Positions 52,406 through 61,616 of a stretch of 64,000 bases of DNA are shown here, piece after piece. The position numbers and the translations under genes were made by a program. This DNA is from Stieleria neptunia (lineage in GTDB: Bacteria > Planctomycetota > Planctomycetia > Pirellulales > Pirellulaceae). A model generated the notes under the pieces. That model had not been told where the DNA came from and made no database searches. It was given only the letters and a program-made list of their open reading frames with translations. Position 1 is the first letter of the stretch, and every line of letters begins with the position of its first letter. Where the stretch lies: positions 9,110,938 through 9,174,937 of the forward strand of contig NZ_CP037423.1 of assembly GCF_007754155.1 (NCBI RefSeq), in the 5' to 3' direction.

Positions 52406-54430
52406 TTACTCCGCCATCAAGAATCCGGTCATCGTCCAACCGCTGTCGGTCTTTTCCCAGAACGCTCCGGCACTGGTGAAGAATTGCTTGATCGTTTCAA
52501 ACGGCGGCAACTTGCCGGCTTGAATCGGATCCGGCTCGCCATCCTGGTCATTCTCGACGATCCGACGGAGCAGATTGGCGATCAGCGAGTCGCTGTCCTT
52601 CAGCTCTCCGTTTCGCAGCAGTTCATAGCGTGCCCGCAGCGCGATGCTGGGGTGGACGACGCTGTCGTAGGTGACCTCGTTGCCCTGGTTCAAATCGTCG
52701 ATCGCCGTGACGATCGTTTTGGTGTTTTCGGTCGCCCCCAAACGGTCTCCCTCCGCACCGGACCGAACTCGCTTGCCAAGCTTGACCAGCAATTCGGAGT
52801 GGCTGGAAAACATCAGGTAGTCCCCATCGTCGGGCTGCTGGCCGGTGACGACCGCGATCGCCCAATGGTTCAGTAGCGGCGCGGTATCTTCGTCATCGAT
52901 GTTTTCGTCAAACCCCAAAGCCGCCAACTGGGCATCGATATCGTCACTGTCATTCTTGCCACGTTCGACGCGCCAAACATCAAACTCGGGCACCTCCAGC
53001 TTGATCGCGTCCGGTTCGACTTCCATCGCTTTCTGCACGACCTTGGCGACGACGTCTGCGTTCTTGATCCGCAGCGCGACCAACATCCGATCCGATTCCG
53101 GACCGGCCGGCATGGTGTTGTCGGTGATCAAAATCACCTCGTTTTCCAGGTTGGGCAAAAAGTCTCTCGCGATATCGATTTGCGGGCCTTCCGGATCATC
53201 GCGGATCCCTTCGATCATCGGCCGAAACAGATCTTCGCCCAACGCATCGTTGACCAACGACTCGGCAGCCCAAAAGGCCGATTCCAATTCCCAATTGAAT
53301 CGAAAGAACGCGCCGGAGTCTTCGGTCGGCCACGCGGGAATGGGCAGCCGGATCGAATTCTTGGCCTGTAACATCCGGGCGGCCTTGGTCAACTTTCCGG
53401 GGGCCAACACGACGCCGCAGTGCAGCACATCGAATCGCTCGCCGGCCACGACACCGACGCCACCGACCGCCTCGATCACGCCAAAGCCCTGTCGCTCGAG
53501 CAGCTCGATCACGTCCAGATCATCGCGGCGATCGTACTCGACGACCTCACGCAAAATCCGCCCCATCGCAAACGGCTCGGCATACCACTGCCAACAGACG
53601 GTCGCTTGTTTCTCGTTGGCCGAGTCAACCGCGGCGGTCGAATCGGTCAGCACTTGCTGGTAAGACGCTCGGTCGGAGAATGCTTTGGCGGGCGATTTTC
53701 CGGCAACCACGTCCAACACCCCTTGAACCACACTCTCGCGATCGGCCGCGATGAAACGCTCGTCGTTCCAAGTCAGCGCGATCTCGACAATTTTCAATTG
53801 CCCGGGCTTGGGCTTGGTGCGATAGACGCGAATCGTTTCGTCACCGTATTTGACGTCGGTCCGTACCGCGCCCCCGGCTTTCAATTCGGCATCGATCTTT
53901 TCCGCCGCCTGATCGGCTTCCTCTTTTCGGTCGCGGATGTCGGCAACGACGCACAGTGCATAAGGCCGACGCTTGTCATCGGTGAACGACAACCACGCCA
54001 GCGTGACTTCCCCCGATGCGATCTCGTACAGATCATCGGGCTTCAATCCGATCTTTCGATTCAGCGAATCAAAGTACGACCGGGCGCGTTCCCGTTGGTC
54101 ATCGAGAAACGGCTGCATCTCCGCCGAGGCAAACAGCAGTCCGATCTGCGTCCGCTCCCAGGCGTCGCAAAACGACGGCAGCTCGGGAATTCGGACGATA
54201 CCGGCGGTGGATTCGGGCAACAGATCAACCGCGGGCAAATAGTCGCCTGCGATCGCCTGCCCCTGCCCGTCTCCCTGCTCGTCTCCCTGCTCGACTTCGA
54301 CCTGGGGCGATTCCGCCTCCTGCTCGAGCTGCACCGGTTGCGCAGCACAAGCCAAATGGGCCAGGGACAACAGGGCGACGCCACACAGGACTGCCGCCGA
54401 CGATCGGATCAAAGGAAGACCAACTCTCAT
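52406..54430 (-). CDS. DUF3352-like secreted protein
   Basis: A signal peptide (VGLPLIRSSAAVLCGVALLSLAHLACA) is followed by a Gln/Glu/Gly-rich linker and a ~600-residue body: LPESTAGIVRIPELPSFCDAW, GLKPDDLYEIASGEVTLAW, VVADIRDRKEEADQAAEKI, and a repeat of similar pattern from about residue 300. These fit planctomycete DUF3352-type proteins of unknown function. ATG at 54430 is chosen because it begins the signal peptide. The linker coding QGDEQGDGQGQ overlaps a CCCTGCCC octamer. It diverges from purB. Confidence 0.65.
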   Translation of the reverse strand: MRVGLPLIRSSAAVLCGVALLSLAHLACAAQPVQLEQEAESPQVEVEQGDEQGDGQGQAIAGDYLPAVDLLPESTAGIVRIPELPSFCDAWERTQIGLLFASAEMQPFLDDQRERARSYFDSLNRKIGLKPDDLYEIASGEVTLAWLSFTDDKRRPYALCVVADIRDRKEEADQAAEKIDAELKAGGAVRTDVKYGDETIRVYRTKPKPGQLKIVEIALTWNDERFIAADRESVVQGVLDVVAGKSPAKAFSDRASYQQVLTDSTAAVDSANEKQATVCWQWYAEPFAMGRILREVVEYDRRDDLDVIELLERQGFGVIEAVGGVGVVAGERFDVLHCGVVLAPGKLTKAARMLQAKNSIRLPIPAWPTEDSGAFFRFNWELESAFWAAESLVNDALGEDLFRPMIEGIRDDPEGPQIDIARDFLPNLENEVILITDNTMPAGPESDRMLVALRIKNADVVAKVVQKAMEVEPDAIKLEVPEFDVWRVERGKNDSDDIDAQLAALGFDENIDDEDTAPLLNHWAIAVVTGQQPDDGDYLMFSSHSELLVKLGKRVRSGAEGDRLGATENTKTIVTAIDDLNQGNEVTYDSVVHPSIALRARYELLRNGELKDSDSLIANLLRRIVENDQDGEPDPIQAGKLPPFETIKQFFTSAGAFWEKTDSGWTMTGFLMAE

Positions 54431-54703
54431 AAAATTATCTTTCGGCAAACGCCCACACTGAGCTGCCATTATGTTGTGAAAAAATCCGCTGATTCGCAAA
54501 AATGCCCGGGCGGAGAATAGCTCAGAATGGCTCAAATGCATGTTGGACTCAGCGGCTTGTGAATCTCGGGGGAGGAGCGAGACCTACTCGCAACGAGTGG
54601 CGTTCATCGATCGACGAATTGTCAGACATCGCAAGCCCAGTATGTTATCGCACTCGATTGAACCACGAAACGCCTTCGATTCCGACGTCCCAATACCAGC
54701 GAA

Positions 54704-56152
54704 ATGACTCAATCCTCGTCCAATCCCGCCGAATCAACGTACCAAAACCCACTGATCGAACGCTATTCGTCTCGAGAAATGGCGACGCTTTGGGGCCCCA
54801 ACCGACGTTTTCAGACCTGGCGACGCCTCTGGATTGCCCTGGCAGAAAGCGAAAAAGAGCTCGGAATCGATATTTCTGACACGCAATTGGACCAACTCCG
54901 CGCGTTCGAGTCCAATCTAAATCTGGACGTGGCCCGGGAATACGAGCGGATTCGACGCCACGATGTGATGGCCCATGTCGAGGCCTACGGGGACCAGTGC
55001 CCCGACGCCAAAAAAATCATCCACCTGGGCGCCACCAGCTGTTTTATCACCGACAACGCCGACGTCATTTTGATCCGCGACGCCTTGCGATTGGTCGCCC
55101 GGCGTCTGGCCGCCACCATCGACACGATGGCCACCTTTGCCGCCCAGCACCGTGCCCTGCCCTGCCTCGGCTTCACCCACCTGCAACCCGCCCAGCCGAC
55201 CACGATCGGCAAACGGTGCTGCCTGTGGACCTATGATCTGGTCCTGGACCTGCTCGAAATCGAACACCGCCTCGACACGCTCTGCGCCCGCAGCGCCAAG
55301 GGAACCACCGGCACCCAAGCCAGCTTCCTGCAATTGTTCGGCGGCGATCACGAAAAAGTCCGCCAGCTGGAACGCCGCATCGCCGAGAAAATCGGGTTCG
55401 ACAAAACCTACGCCGTCACCGGGCAAACCTATCCTCGCAAAGTCGACGCGCAATTGCTGGACGCACTCAGCGGGATCGCCCAAAGCCTGCACAAGACGGC
55501 GACCGACATCCGGCTGTTGGCCAACCGCAAAGAAATCGAAGAGCCGATCGAAAAACAACAAATCGGTTCGTCGGCGATGCCCTACAAACGCAACCCGATG
55601 CGGAGCGAGCGGATTTGTGCCCTGACGCGGTTCGTGATGAGTCTTCAAAGCAGCCCGGCGATGACGGCCGCCACGCAATGGATGGAACGAACGCTCGACG
55701 ACAGCGCCAACCGCCGCCTGGTGATTCCCCAAGCCTTCTTGGCGATCGACGCGTCCTTGGTGCTGATGCAAAACATCGCCAGCGGGTTCGTCGTCTATCC
55801 CAAGACGATCGAGCACAACCTGGCCAAGGAACTGCCCTACATGGAAACCGAAAACATCATGATGCGGGCCGTCGAAGCCGGCGGCGATCGCCAAGACCTT
55901 CACGAGCGGATTCGGATCCACAGCCGCGAAGTCGCCCAACGCGTCAACGCCGAAGGCAAACCGAACGACATGATCGAGCGACTGAAAAACGACGACGCCT
56001 TCTCCGCCGTCTCCTTCGACACCGAAATCAACCCGCTCGATTTCGTCGGACGCGCCCCCGAACAAGTCGACGAGTTCATCGAACAAGAGATCAAACCGAT
56101 CCGCAGCCGCTACGCCGATCAGGAATCGCTGAGCGTGGAAGTCACGGTCTAA
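54704..56152 (+). CDS. purB: adenylosuccinate lyase
   Basis: Catalyses two fumarate-releasing steps in purine synthesis. The fumarase/aspartase-superfamily signature [29 protein letters not shown], and [15 protein letters not shown] are all present. Length is 482 residues, a normal size for the longer eukaryote-like PurB type. The start ATG at 54704 has no strong Shine-Dalgarno sequence. No neighbouring purine genes. Confidence 0.96.
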   Translation: MTQSSSNPAESTYQNPLIERYSSREMATLWGPNRRFQTWRRLWIALAESEKELGIDISDTQLDQLRAFESNLNLDVAREYERIRRHDVMAHVEAYGDQCPDAKKIIHLGATSCFITDNADVILIRDALRLVARRLAATIDTMATFAAQHRALPCLGFTHLQPAQPTTIGKRCCLWTYDLVLDLLEIEHRLDTLCARSAKGTTGTQASFLQLFGGDHEKVRQLERRIAEKIGFDKTYAVTGQTYPRKVDAQLLDALSGIAQSLHKTATDIRLLANRKEIEEPIEKQQIGSSAMPYKRNPMRSERICALTRFVMSLQSSPAMTAATQWMERTLDDSANRRLVIPQAFLAIDASLVLMQNIASGFVVYPKTIEHNLAKELPYMETENIMMRAVEAGGDRQDLHERIRIHSREVAQRVNAEGKPNDMIERLKNDDAFSAVSFDTEINPLDFVGRAPEQVDEFIEQEIKPIRSRYADQESLSVEVTV

Positions 56153-56214
56153 CGCGGGAGAATGTGCCAACGACAGCAAGACAGCTTTTGTGCGTGCTTC
56201 GTTCTTCTCCCGAA

Positions 56215-56335
56215 GGAACACCGATTGAACAACGGCAGCCTTTGACAACCGATTGAGTCTCTCTCCCTCTGGGAGAGACGGCGTTTGCGCAGCAAGCAAA
56301 CGCCAGAGAGGGCCGGCGCTACAAAAGTCTTAGCG
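56215..56335. repeat. GGCGTTTGC hairpin repeat, copy 2
   Basis: Inverted copy of the 18655-18830 element: GGCGTTTGC / GCAAACGCC arms with a GCAGCAA loop, CTCTCCCTCTGGGAGAGAC on one side and GAGAGGGCCGGCGCTAC on the other. It lies between purB and the convergent rpsU. Confidence 0.88.
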
Positions 56336-56413
56336 CCTACCGCTACGATCAAAACCTCGTTTAGATCTCACAGGCGCACGTCAACCATCGACGCGTAAAG
56401 CAATCGAGGAAGT

Positions 56414-56614
56414 TCAACGACGACGCATAGCCCTGATATGACGATTGCGGCGTTGTTTTACGCCCTTCGATTCATAGTAGTAGCGCTGACGATTTCGGTC
56501 GGCCATTCGGACATAGCGACCGGTGAGCAATCCAGAGCGTCGGCAAACGGTACGGAATCGACGAACGGCCTCTTGTATCGTCTCGCCATCGCGGACGACA
56601 ATCTTCACGGACAT
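56414..56614 (-). CDS. rpsU: 30S ribosomal protein bS21
   Basis: A small basic protein of 66 residues: VKIVVRDGETIQEAVRRFRT, CRRSGLLTGRYVRM, and a strongly basic C-terminus RNRHIRAMRRR. This matches bS21, which in bacteria helps 30S initiation near the anti-Shine-Dalgarno region. It is the last housekeeping gene before the accessory stretch. Confidence 0.93.
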   Translation of the reverse strand: MSVKIVVRDGETIQEAVRRFRTVCRRSGLLTGRYVRMADRNRQRYYYESKGVKQRRNRHIRAMRRR

Positions 56615-57499
56615 GAGGATGCGTCTCGATGGCTAACGCTATACCAGTTTTTTTGGAGAGATCAGTCGCAACCTATCAGCGATCACGTCGCACACGTATC
56701 TCTACGACGGCGTGAGCGAGACAGTCGCAATGGGGTGAAAGTTTGTGGATCGTGGCAACGGAGTGGCGAATCGCTTCGCGGTCAACCTCCGGTGGCTCCG
56801 ATTCAAATCACTCACTGGACTAACGAGACGGACGAGTGACTGGAAACCAACGCTTGTCAAACAACAGACCTTTGTCGACCTCGTTTGCCCAACGGACACG
56901 CAAGATTTTACCGACGCCGCCGGCGCAGTGTCCACCGTATCCCGGAGGGATCACAGCGAGTAGCCGGAGGTCAGCGCAGCGCCACCTCCGGGCCACCGCC
57001 CCCAAACCTCCCCTCGACCCCGGATGGGGTCGCAGCAAATCCCGGCACGCCGCCGAGCGACATGGCCTGCTGCACGGAAATCCCAGAGGCCAACCGCAAC
57101 ATCGGGAGCGATCACTGCGGGCAAACCGTTCTCTCAACCCACAGAACGCAGTCGGAAAGGTAGGAAAATTGAGGGTAGAAAAACGGGTGGCTGAAAGACG
57201 CGACAGCCGGCAAACACCGTGCACTCTTTTCCTACCCTCAATTTTCCTACCTCCCTCTCCAACCGATGCATCGCCCGCCGGTCGTCATCAATCTACCCGC
57301 TCCTCTTCGCGTTGAGGAAGTCGGCAAGCATGCAACGCAACCTCTCGCAAGGACGGGCTTCACGGCGCCAGTTCACGTCGCCCCCCTGCCCTTCGCAAAC
57401 CGTCCGCTCAATTCAACGGCGAGAATCACCAGGTTGCAGCGGGAGTTAAAACTAAACCCCAAAAGACATCAACTCCGCAACTCCGTGTGAATCGATTCC
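56615..57499. repeat. ~600-bp accessory repeat, copy A (partial), no gene seen
   Basis: From about 56935 it matches copies B-D: ATCCC-GGA-GGGAT hairpin, CCGGAGGTCAGCGCAGCGCC with ACCTCCGG arm, GACCCCGGATGGGGTC, and long inverted arms GGTAGGAAAATTGAGGGTAG (57159-57183) and its complement at 57227-57251. The first half seen in B-D (GATCCGCGCATGCGGAGG) is not recognisable. After the arms, CCGCTCCTCTTCGCGTTGAG is shared with copy C. Confidence 0.88.
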
Positions 57500-58087
57500 T
57501 TAGCGCAATACACGGTACACAGTGTACTCATGCTGCCATTCCCCGGACTTGGTTGGCATCAATCGATGCGTGGTATCAAGATCCGGATGAAGATCCGCAA
57601 GATTGAACACAAACCCATTGTCGTAGGGGCCGGCACATGAAACAACCAACGGCGTGCCAGCACTATCGAGAACCTCAACGGACAACCGATAGTCTCGCCG
57701 TTTTGCATTAAGGAAAAGCTGATTGCCCAGCACATCCAACAACACCTCCTTCAATTCAAAATCCCAGTTTGTCCCGTAATCTGAGGCCGGATGGTACATC
57801 CAGTAGACACGAAACCCTTCAAACCTTTGGGCGAGTGGACGTGGACAAAGGTCGATTTCGGACTTCGGAACATGCACATGAAGTAAATACTCACCACAGT
57901 GGTAAGTGCCGACCGCACCCTCGACCACCGTTCGCTCGGTAGACGCAATCAGCCGAGCGAGTGCTGTGTACGGTATGTCAACGCGGTCTCGTTCATAAGC
58001 GTCCCAAACCTGAAATTTCAAATGATCCTGATCGGACTCAGGCATTAAGAGCCATTCGTCATAGCTGTTCGGAGGCAGTGGCTTCAT
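57500..58087 (-). CDS. unknown protein (195 aa), accessory region
   Basis: Not recognised. ATG at 58087 (KPLPPNSYDEWLLMPES) is preferred over an earlier in-frame start at 58171 whose extra sequence looks non-coding. The protein is soluble, mixed alpha/beta in appearance, with TYHCGEYLLHVHVPKSEIDL in the middle and FELKEVLLDVLGNQLFLN later. No signal peptide or membrane helix. It is the first of six minus-strand genes lying between copies of the accessory repeat. Confidence 0.65.
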   Translation of the reverse strand: MKPLPPNSYDEWLLMPESDQDHLKFQVWDAYERDRVDIPYTALARLIASTERTVVEGAVGTYHCGEYLLHVHVPKSEIDLCPRPLAQRFEGFRVYWMYHPASDYGTNWDFELKEVLLDVLGNQLFLNAKRRDYRLSVEVLDSAGTPLVVSCAGPYDNGFVFNLADLHPDLDTTHRLMPTKSGEWQHEYTVYRVLR

Positions 58088-58255
58088 TTTGATCCAAATA
58101 ACGTCAGAAATGATGGGGATCGCCCCGCTGACCATCCATTGGCAAACGCGACAAAGTGATCTCCCTTGCATCCTATGATTCTCTGCTGGTCACTCGCTAC
58201 CGATCCCACACGCCCTTCACCCACGGCTCACCAAAACATATCGATGTAGACAACG

Positions 58256-58384
58256 CCACTGAGGACAGTCGGAAGAATAAGTGGCGGGGATTGATTGTGG
58301 GATAGGCTTCCAGCCTGTCGTTTTCGCAATGACAGGCTGGAAGCCTATCCCACTTATTCTTCCGACGGTCCTTATTCCGTGTGT
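58256..58384. repeat. GATAGGCT-type hairpin pair inside a larger inverted repeat
   Basis: Copies at 58301-58319 (plus) and 58331-58349 (minus). They are nested in outer arms GTCGGAAGAATAAGTGG and CCACTTATTCTTCCGAC, so about 110 bases fold back on themselves. This end may supply the transcript terminus of the ankyrin gene. Confidence 0.88.
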
Positions 58385-59047
58385 TCATCTGCTGGAGCTT
58401 GCATCTGGCGGAAAGTCAGGCCCGACACCAGAGCCCTCATACGACAGTTGATCGATGATCGATTTTTCGCGGCGGTACCAACTGGCCCAGCTCAACGGCG
58501 TATCTCGGTTGGCGTCACGGATCGTCGGATCAGCACCGGCGTCCAACAGCAACTGAATGATTTCCGAACTCCCCCACGCTGCGGCTCTGTGCAGTGGAGT
58601 TTCCCCCCGCACGCGCGCGTCACGCCACAGGCCGTATGTCTTCATTCCGGGCTTTGTTTGAGCGTTGGGATTCGCACCATGATCCAGCAGCAACTGTACC
58701 GAGCGGATTTCGCTGCCGTCGACAACCCAATGTAGCGCCGTCTCCCCGTTATGTTCGCTTGCGCGGTTGACGTTCGCCCCAGCCTCAACCATCAACCGCA
58801 AGCACTGGAAATTGCCACAAACTCCGACAAGCACCGGCGCAATATTCTCATTGCGCTGTAAGTCGGGATCAGCCCCCTGTTCCAACAGAAGTCGCGTCAC
58901 GTCCGGATGGAAGTTCAAAAGCGGCCCCATCCCATGCTTGTCGACGCTATTGGGATCCGCCCCGTCCTCAATCAGGCGTTTGACGGTTTCGAGGTCACCG
59001 GCATTTGCGGCCTCGACAAGCTCATCATTGCGGGGTTGATGCGTCAT
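58385..59047 (-). CDS. ankyrin-repeat protein (220 aa)
   Basis: Five to six ankyrin repeats, e.g. DELVEAANAGDLETVKRLIE, NGETALHWVVDGSEIRSVQL, GETPLHRAAAWGSSEIIQLL and DANRDTPLSWASWYRREKSI, with DGADPN / HGANPN / AGADPT turns. There is no signal peptide, so it is probably a cytoplasmic protein-binding scaffold. ATG at 59047. Accessory ankyrin genes of this size are often toxin-antitoxin or immunity neighbours, but no partner is visible here. Confidence 0.9.
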   Translation of the reverse strand: MTHQPRNDELVEAANAGDLETVKRLIEDGADPNSVDKHGMGPLLNFHPDVTRLLLEQGADPDLQRNENIAPVLVGVCGNFQCLRLMVEAGANVNRASEHNGETALHWVVDGSEIRSVQLLLDHGANPNAQTKPGMKTYGLWRDARVRGETPLHRAAAWGSSEIIQLLLDAGADPTIRDANRDTPLSWASWYRREKSIIDQLSYEGSGVGPDFPPDASSSR

Positions 59048-59109
59048 GGAGATTGGCTCGAGACAGACTTGCGGCCCAACGAGTTGTCACACAGAACGTT
59101 CACCCTTGG

Positions 59110-59740
59110 GACGACGATTCAACAGAACGAATTTGCACTCGATCCGCGCGTGCGGAGGAACACGGATCGATCGGGCGCCAGAACGTTGCCGCCCCTCAGG
59201 TGGTCCGGTCACAGGACCTGATTAGAACGGATCCGGCCAGACGGTGCCACTTTCTCAGGCCCAAGCGAAATCGAGCTGGATGGCGGGTGCCCGGTCCGAT
59301 TCGGCCGCGGCCTCCCTTGCACTTTCTTGTTCACTTTTCGCACGACCAGTCGTACCAAGTGCGAAGAACCTCCACCCATCACGCCGTCCCAGCTATCCCG
59401 AAGGGATCACAGCAAGTAGCCGGAGGTCAGCGCAGCGCCACCTCCGGACCACGCCACCGATCCGCCCGTCGACCCCGGACGGGGTCGCAGCAAATCCCGA
59501 CACCCCGCCGTGTTCAGCCTCTCGCTCAATGGCCCCCTCAAAGACCGACCGGAAAAGCGGTAGCGCTCACTGTCGGCAAGCCGTTTTTCCGCCCCACAGA
59601 ACTCAGCAGGAAGGTAGGAAAATTTCGGGTAGGAAAACGGATGCCCGAAAAACGACACACCCGGCAAACACCCGGCTCTCTGTTCCTACCCAAAATTTTC
59701 CTACCTCCATCTCCAGCCGATGCTTCATCCGCGGTTCACC
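59110..59740. repeat. ~600-bp accessory repeat, copy B
   Basis: Words in order: CACTCGATCCGCGCGTGCGG, GATCGATCGGGCGCCAGAAC, GATTAGAACGGATCC, GCCACTTTCTCAGGCCCA, TGCACTTTCTTGTTCACTTT, ATCCCGAAGGGATCACAGC, CCGGAGGTCAGCGCAGCG, GACCCCGGACGGGGTC, arms at 59613-59637 and 59681-59705, ending GCCGATGCTTCATCCGCG. It begins about 60 bases upstream of the ankyrin gene start and ends at the stop codon of the next minus-strand gene. Confidence 0.9.
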
Positions 59741-59744
59741 TTTT

Positions 59745-60008
59745 TCATCGCTGAGAGTCCTCTACAGAGTTCGCACGCGCCTTCTCTGCAGCGCGTTCCG
59801 CCCGAAGTGCAGCCTCCTCTCGTGGCAATTTAAATTCAGGCCCGGCGGGAAAGTACTGAACATCATCGGTTCCTCCCCATTGGTGAGCCGGATACTCGGG
59901 TTCGGGTCGCAATCCTCCACATCCGGCCACCATAAACACGATCACCATGGTTGCCGAAATCATCGCGATGGATGGCAACCGATCCAGGTACGATTGCAAA
60001 CGCGACAT
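59745..60008 (-). CDS. small lipoprotein (87 aa), accessory region
   Basis: ATG at 60008 (SRLQSYLDRLPSIAMISATM) begins a signal peptide ending in the lipobox VFMVAGC. The mature part (GGLRPEPEYPAHQWGG ... PREEAALRAERAAEKARANS) ends in an alanine/glutamate-rich helix. An in-frame start at 60101 would add a non-conserved-looking leader. Function is unknown. Confidence 0.72.
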   Translation of the reverse strand: MSRLQSYLDRLPSIAMISATMVIVFMVAGCGGLRPEPEYPAHQWGGTDDVQYFPAGPEFKLPREEAALRAERAAEKARANSVEDSQR

Positions 60009-60216
60009 GTTGATCCTTCGAGTCGATGAGGTAGATGCGATTTCAGTAGGCGAACGGTGAAGATCACGCGGAACAAGCAAATGCACGCCCAGATCGATCA
60101 CTGTCGGATGTCATGGTCTTAGTGAAAAGGAGAGGCCCATTCGAATTGGAATCAACATTGCATTCGCCCTCATTCTCTCCAAGTCGTACCATCAGCGATC
60201 ATCGGGCACAGCATTG

Positions 60217-60801
60217 CTATCCGCTTTGTGCATCGTCAGAAACCAGCTTGAACGACGCCGGATCAATCGTGTATTCGCCATCACCAACAAATTCAAACCC
60301 ACGGTTCACACCGGGTGACTGAATCTGTGTGTAGACGTTATCGCGATTGGCAATTAATTGGCTGTTTTGGCGTTCAAGTTTTCGATTCACGCTGCTGCCT
60401 GCGTAAGCGTTCTTCCAATCAAAGTAGGCTAAAACACCATCAAGATAGTCGATGTCGAAGACTACAAATTGGCCAGTATCGAGTAAAAAATGGGAAGTTG
60501 GGTCAGCGTCGGGGGCGTCGTTCACTCTCCGGATGTCTTTGAGCGAGAATTGATACGTGCCTACATCACACGGAGCGAGGTCGATGTATCCGATCGTCTT
60601 CAGGATATCGCGGAGCCGCGTGCTTCCCAATGCGGCCATTTCGAGTCGAATTAGCTTGTCGATGCCAGTCGCAGATTGGAAATCGGGCAGGTCAACCACC
60701 GAAACAGCATCGCCACACGGATTGACGGCGTAATCAATGAACAAGGGGTCGATTGCGACGATGTGCCCGGACGTGACGTGAATTGCGAAGGTGGTTGCCA
60801 T
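60217..60801 (-). CDS. unknown protein (194 aa), accessory region
   Basis: Not recognised. Starts ATTFAIHVTSGHIVAIDPLF at an unambiguous ATG. It appears soluble and beta-rich, with DVGTYQFSLKDIRRV, FVVFDIDYLDGVLAYFDW and a late FVGDGEYTIDPASFKLV. The ATG is only about 30 bases from the start of repeat copy C, leaving a very short promoter region outside the repeat. Confidence 0.68.
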   Translation of the reverse strand: MATTFAIHVTSGHIVAIDPLFIDYAVNPCGDAVSVVDLPDFQSATGIDKLIRLEMAALGSTRLRDILKTIGYIDLAPCDVGTYQFSLKDIRRVNDAPDADPTSHFLLDTGQFVVFDIDYLDGVLAYFDWKNAYAGSSVNRKLERQNSQLIANRDNVYTQIQSPGVNRGFEFVGDGEYTIDPASFKLVSDDAQSG

Positions 60802-60825
60802 AGAGTTTTGAGTCGGAAAGACTCA

Positions 60826-61470
60826 GTCGGATAACGAATTGCAATCGATCCGCGCATATCGATCCGCGCATGCGAAGGAACGGGGATCGATTGGGCGTTA
60901 GAACTTTGTCGCTCCTCAGGTAGGCCGGTCGGAAAAGTTGATTAGAACGGATCCCGTCAGACGGTGCCAGTTTCTCAGACCCAGGCAAACTCGAACTGGG
61001 AGGTGAGGCAGGCTTCGGCTCCTTTGCACTTCCTTGTTCACGTTTCGCACTACCAGTAAAAACCTTCACCCATCGCGGCGTCCGAACTATCCCGGAGGGA
61101 TCACAGCGATTAGCCGGAGGCCAGCGCAGCGCCACCTCCGGACCACGCCCCCAAATCTGCCCATCGACCCCGGACGGGGTCGCAGCAAAACCCGACACCC
61201 GCCGGATGCAACCGCCGACCAAATGCCCCCCCAAAGACCGACCGGAAACTCGGAAGCGACACACTGGGCGCAAGTCGATTTCCCAATCAGCCGGATGCAG
61301 AGAGAAGGTAGGAAAATTTCGGGTAGGAAAACGGATGCCCGAAATACGACACACCCGACAAACACCCAGCTCTCTTTTCCTACCCAAAATTTTCCTACCT
61401 CCATCTCCAGCCGATGCTTCATCCGCGCTTCATCATCAGAACCCCCGCTCCTCTTCGCGTTGAGAAAGCT
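60826..61470. repeat. ~600-bp accessory repeat, copy C, with attC-like fold at its edge
   Basis: Carries every word of copy B. The leading edge 60832-60900 folds as TAACG (60832-60836), a 5-base bulge, CAATCGATCC (60842-60851), a ~32-base middle, GGATCGATTG (60884-60893), a 2-base bulge and CGTTA (60896-60900). The distal arms GGTAGGAAAATTTCGGGTAG lie at 61307-61331, with the complement at 61375-61399. ORFs over it are not genes. Confidence 0.88.
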
Positions 61471-61616
61471 GGCGAAGACGCCGACGACCTACGGCCAGAG
61501 GATTTGAGAAGCTGGCGTCAGCCTACGGCCCGAAGTCCCACGCTGGCCACGCCGCACCGGAACCGCACGTCAACCGTCGAAGCGGAATGCAATTCGACTA
61601 AGTTCAACGTTACCGA

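Noticed and set aside
54490..54703. tRNA-like words (AATAGCTCAGAATGG) upstream of purB
   Set aside because: No cloverleaf can be drawn: acceptor and T arms are missing. I found no convincing tRNA or rRNA anywhere in the window.
59005..59754. A 249-codon plus-strand ORF across the accessory repeat (and similar ones near 57 and 61 kb)
   Set aside because: The same peptide words recur at each repeat copy, and the frame overlaps minus-strand gene starts; arginine/proline-rich shadow composition.
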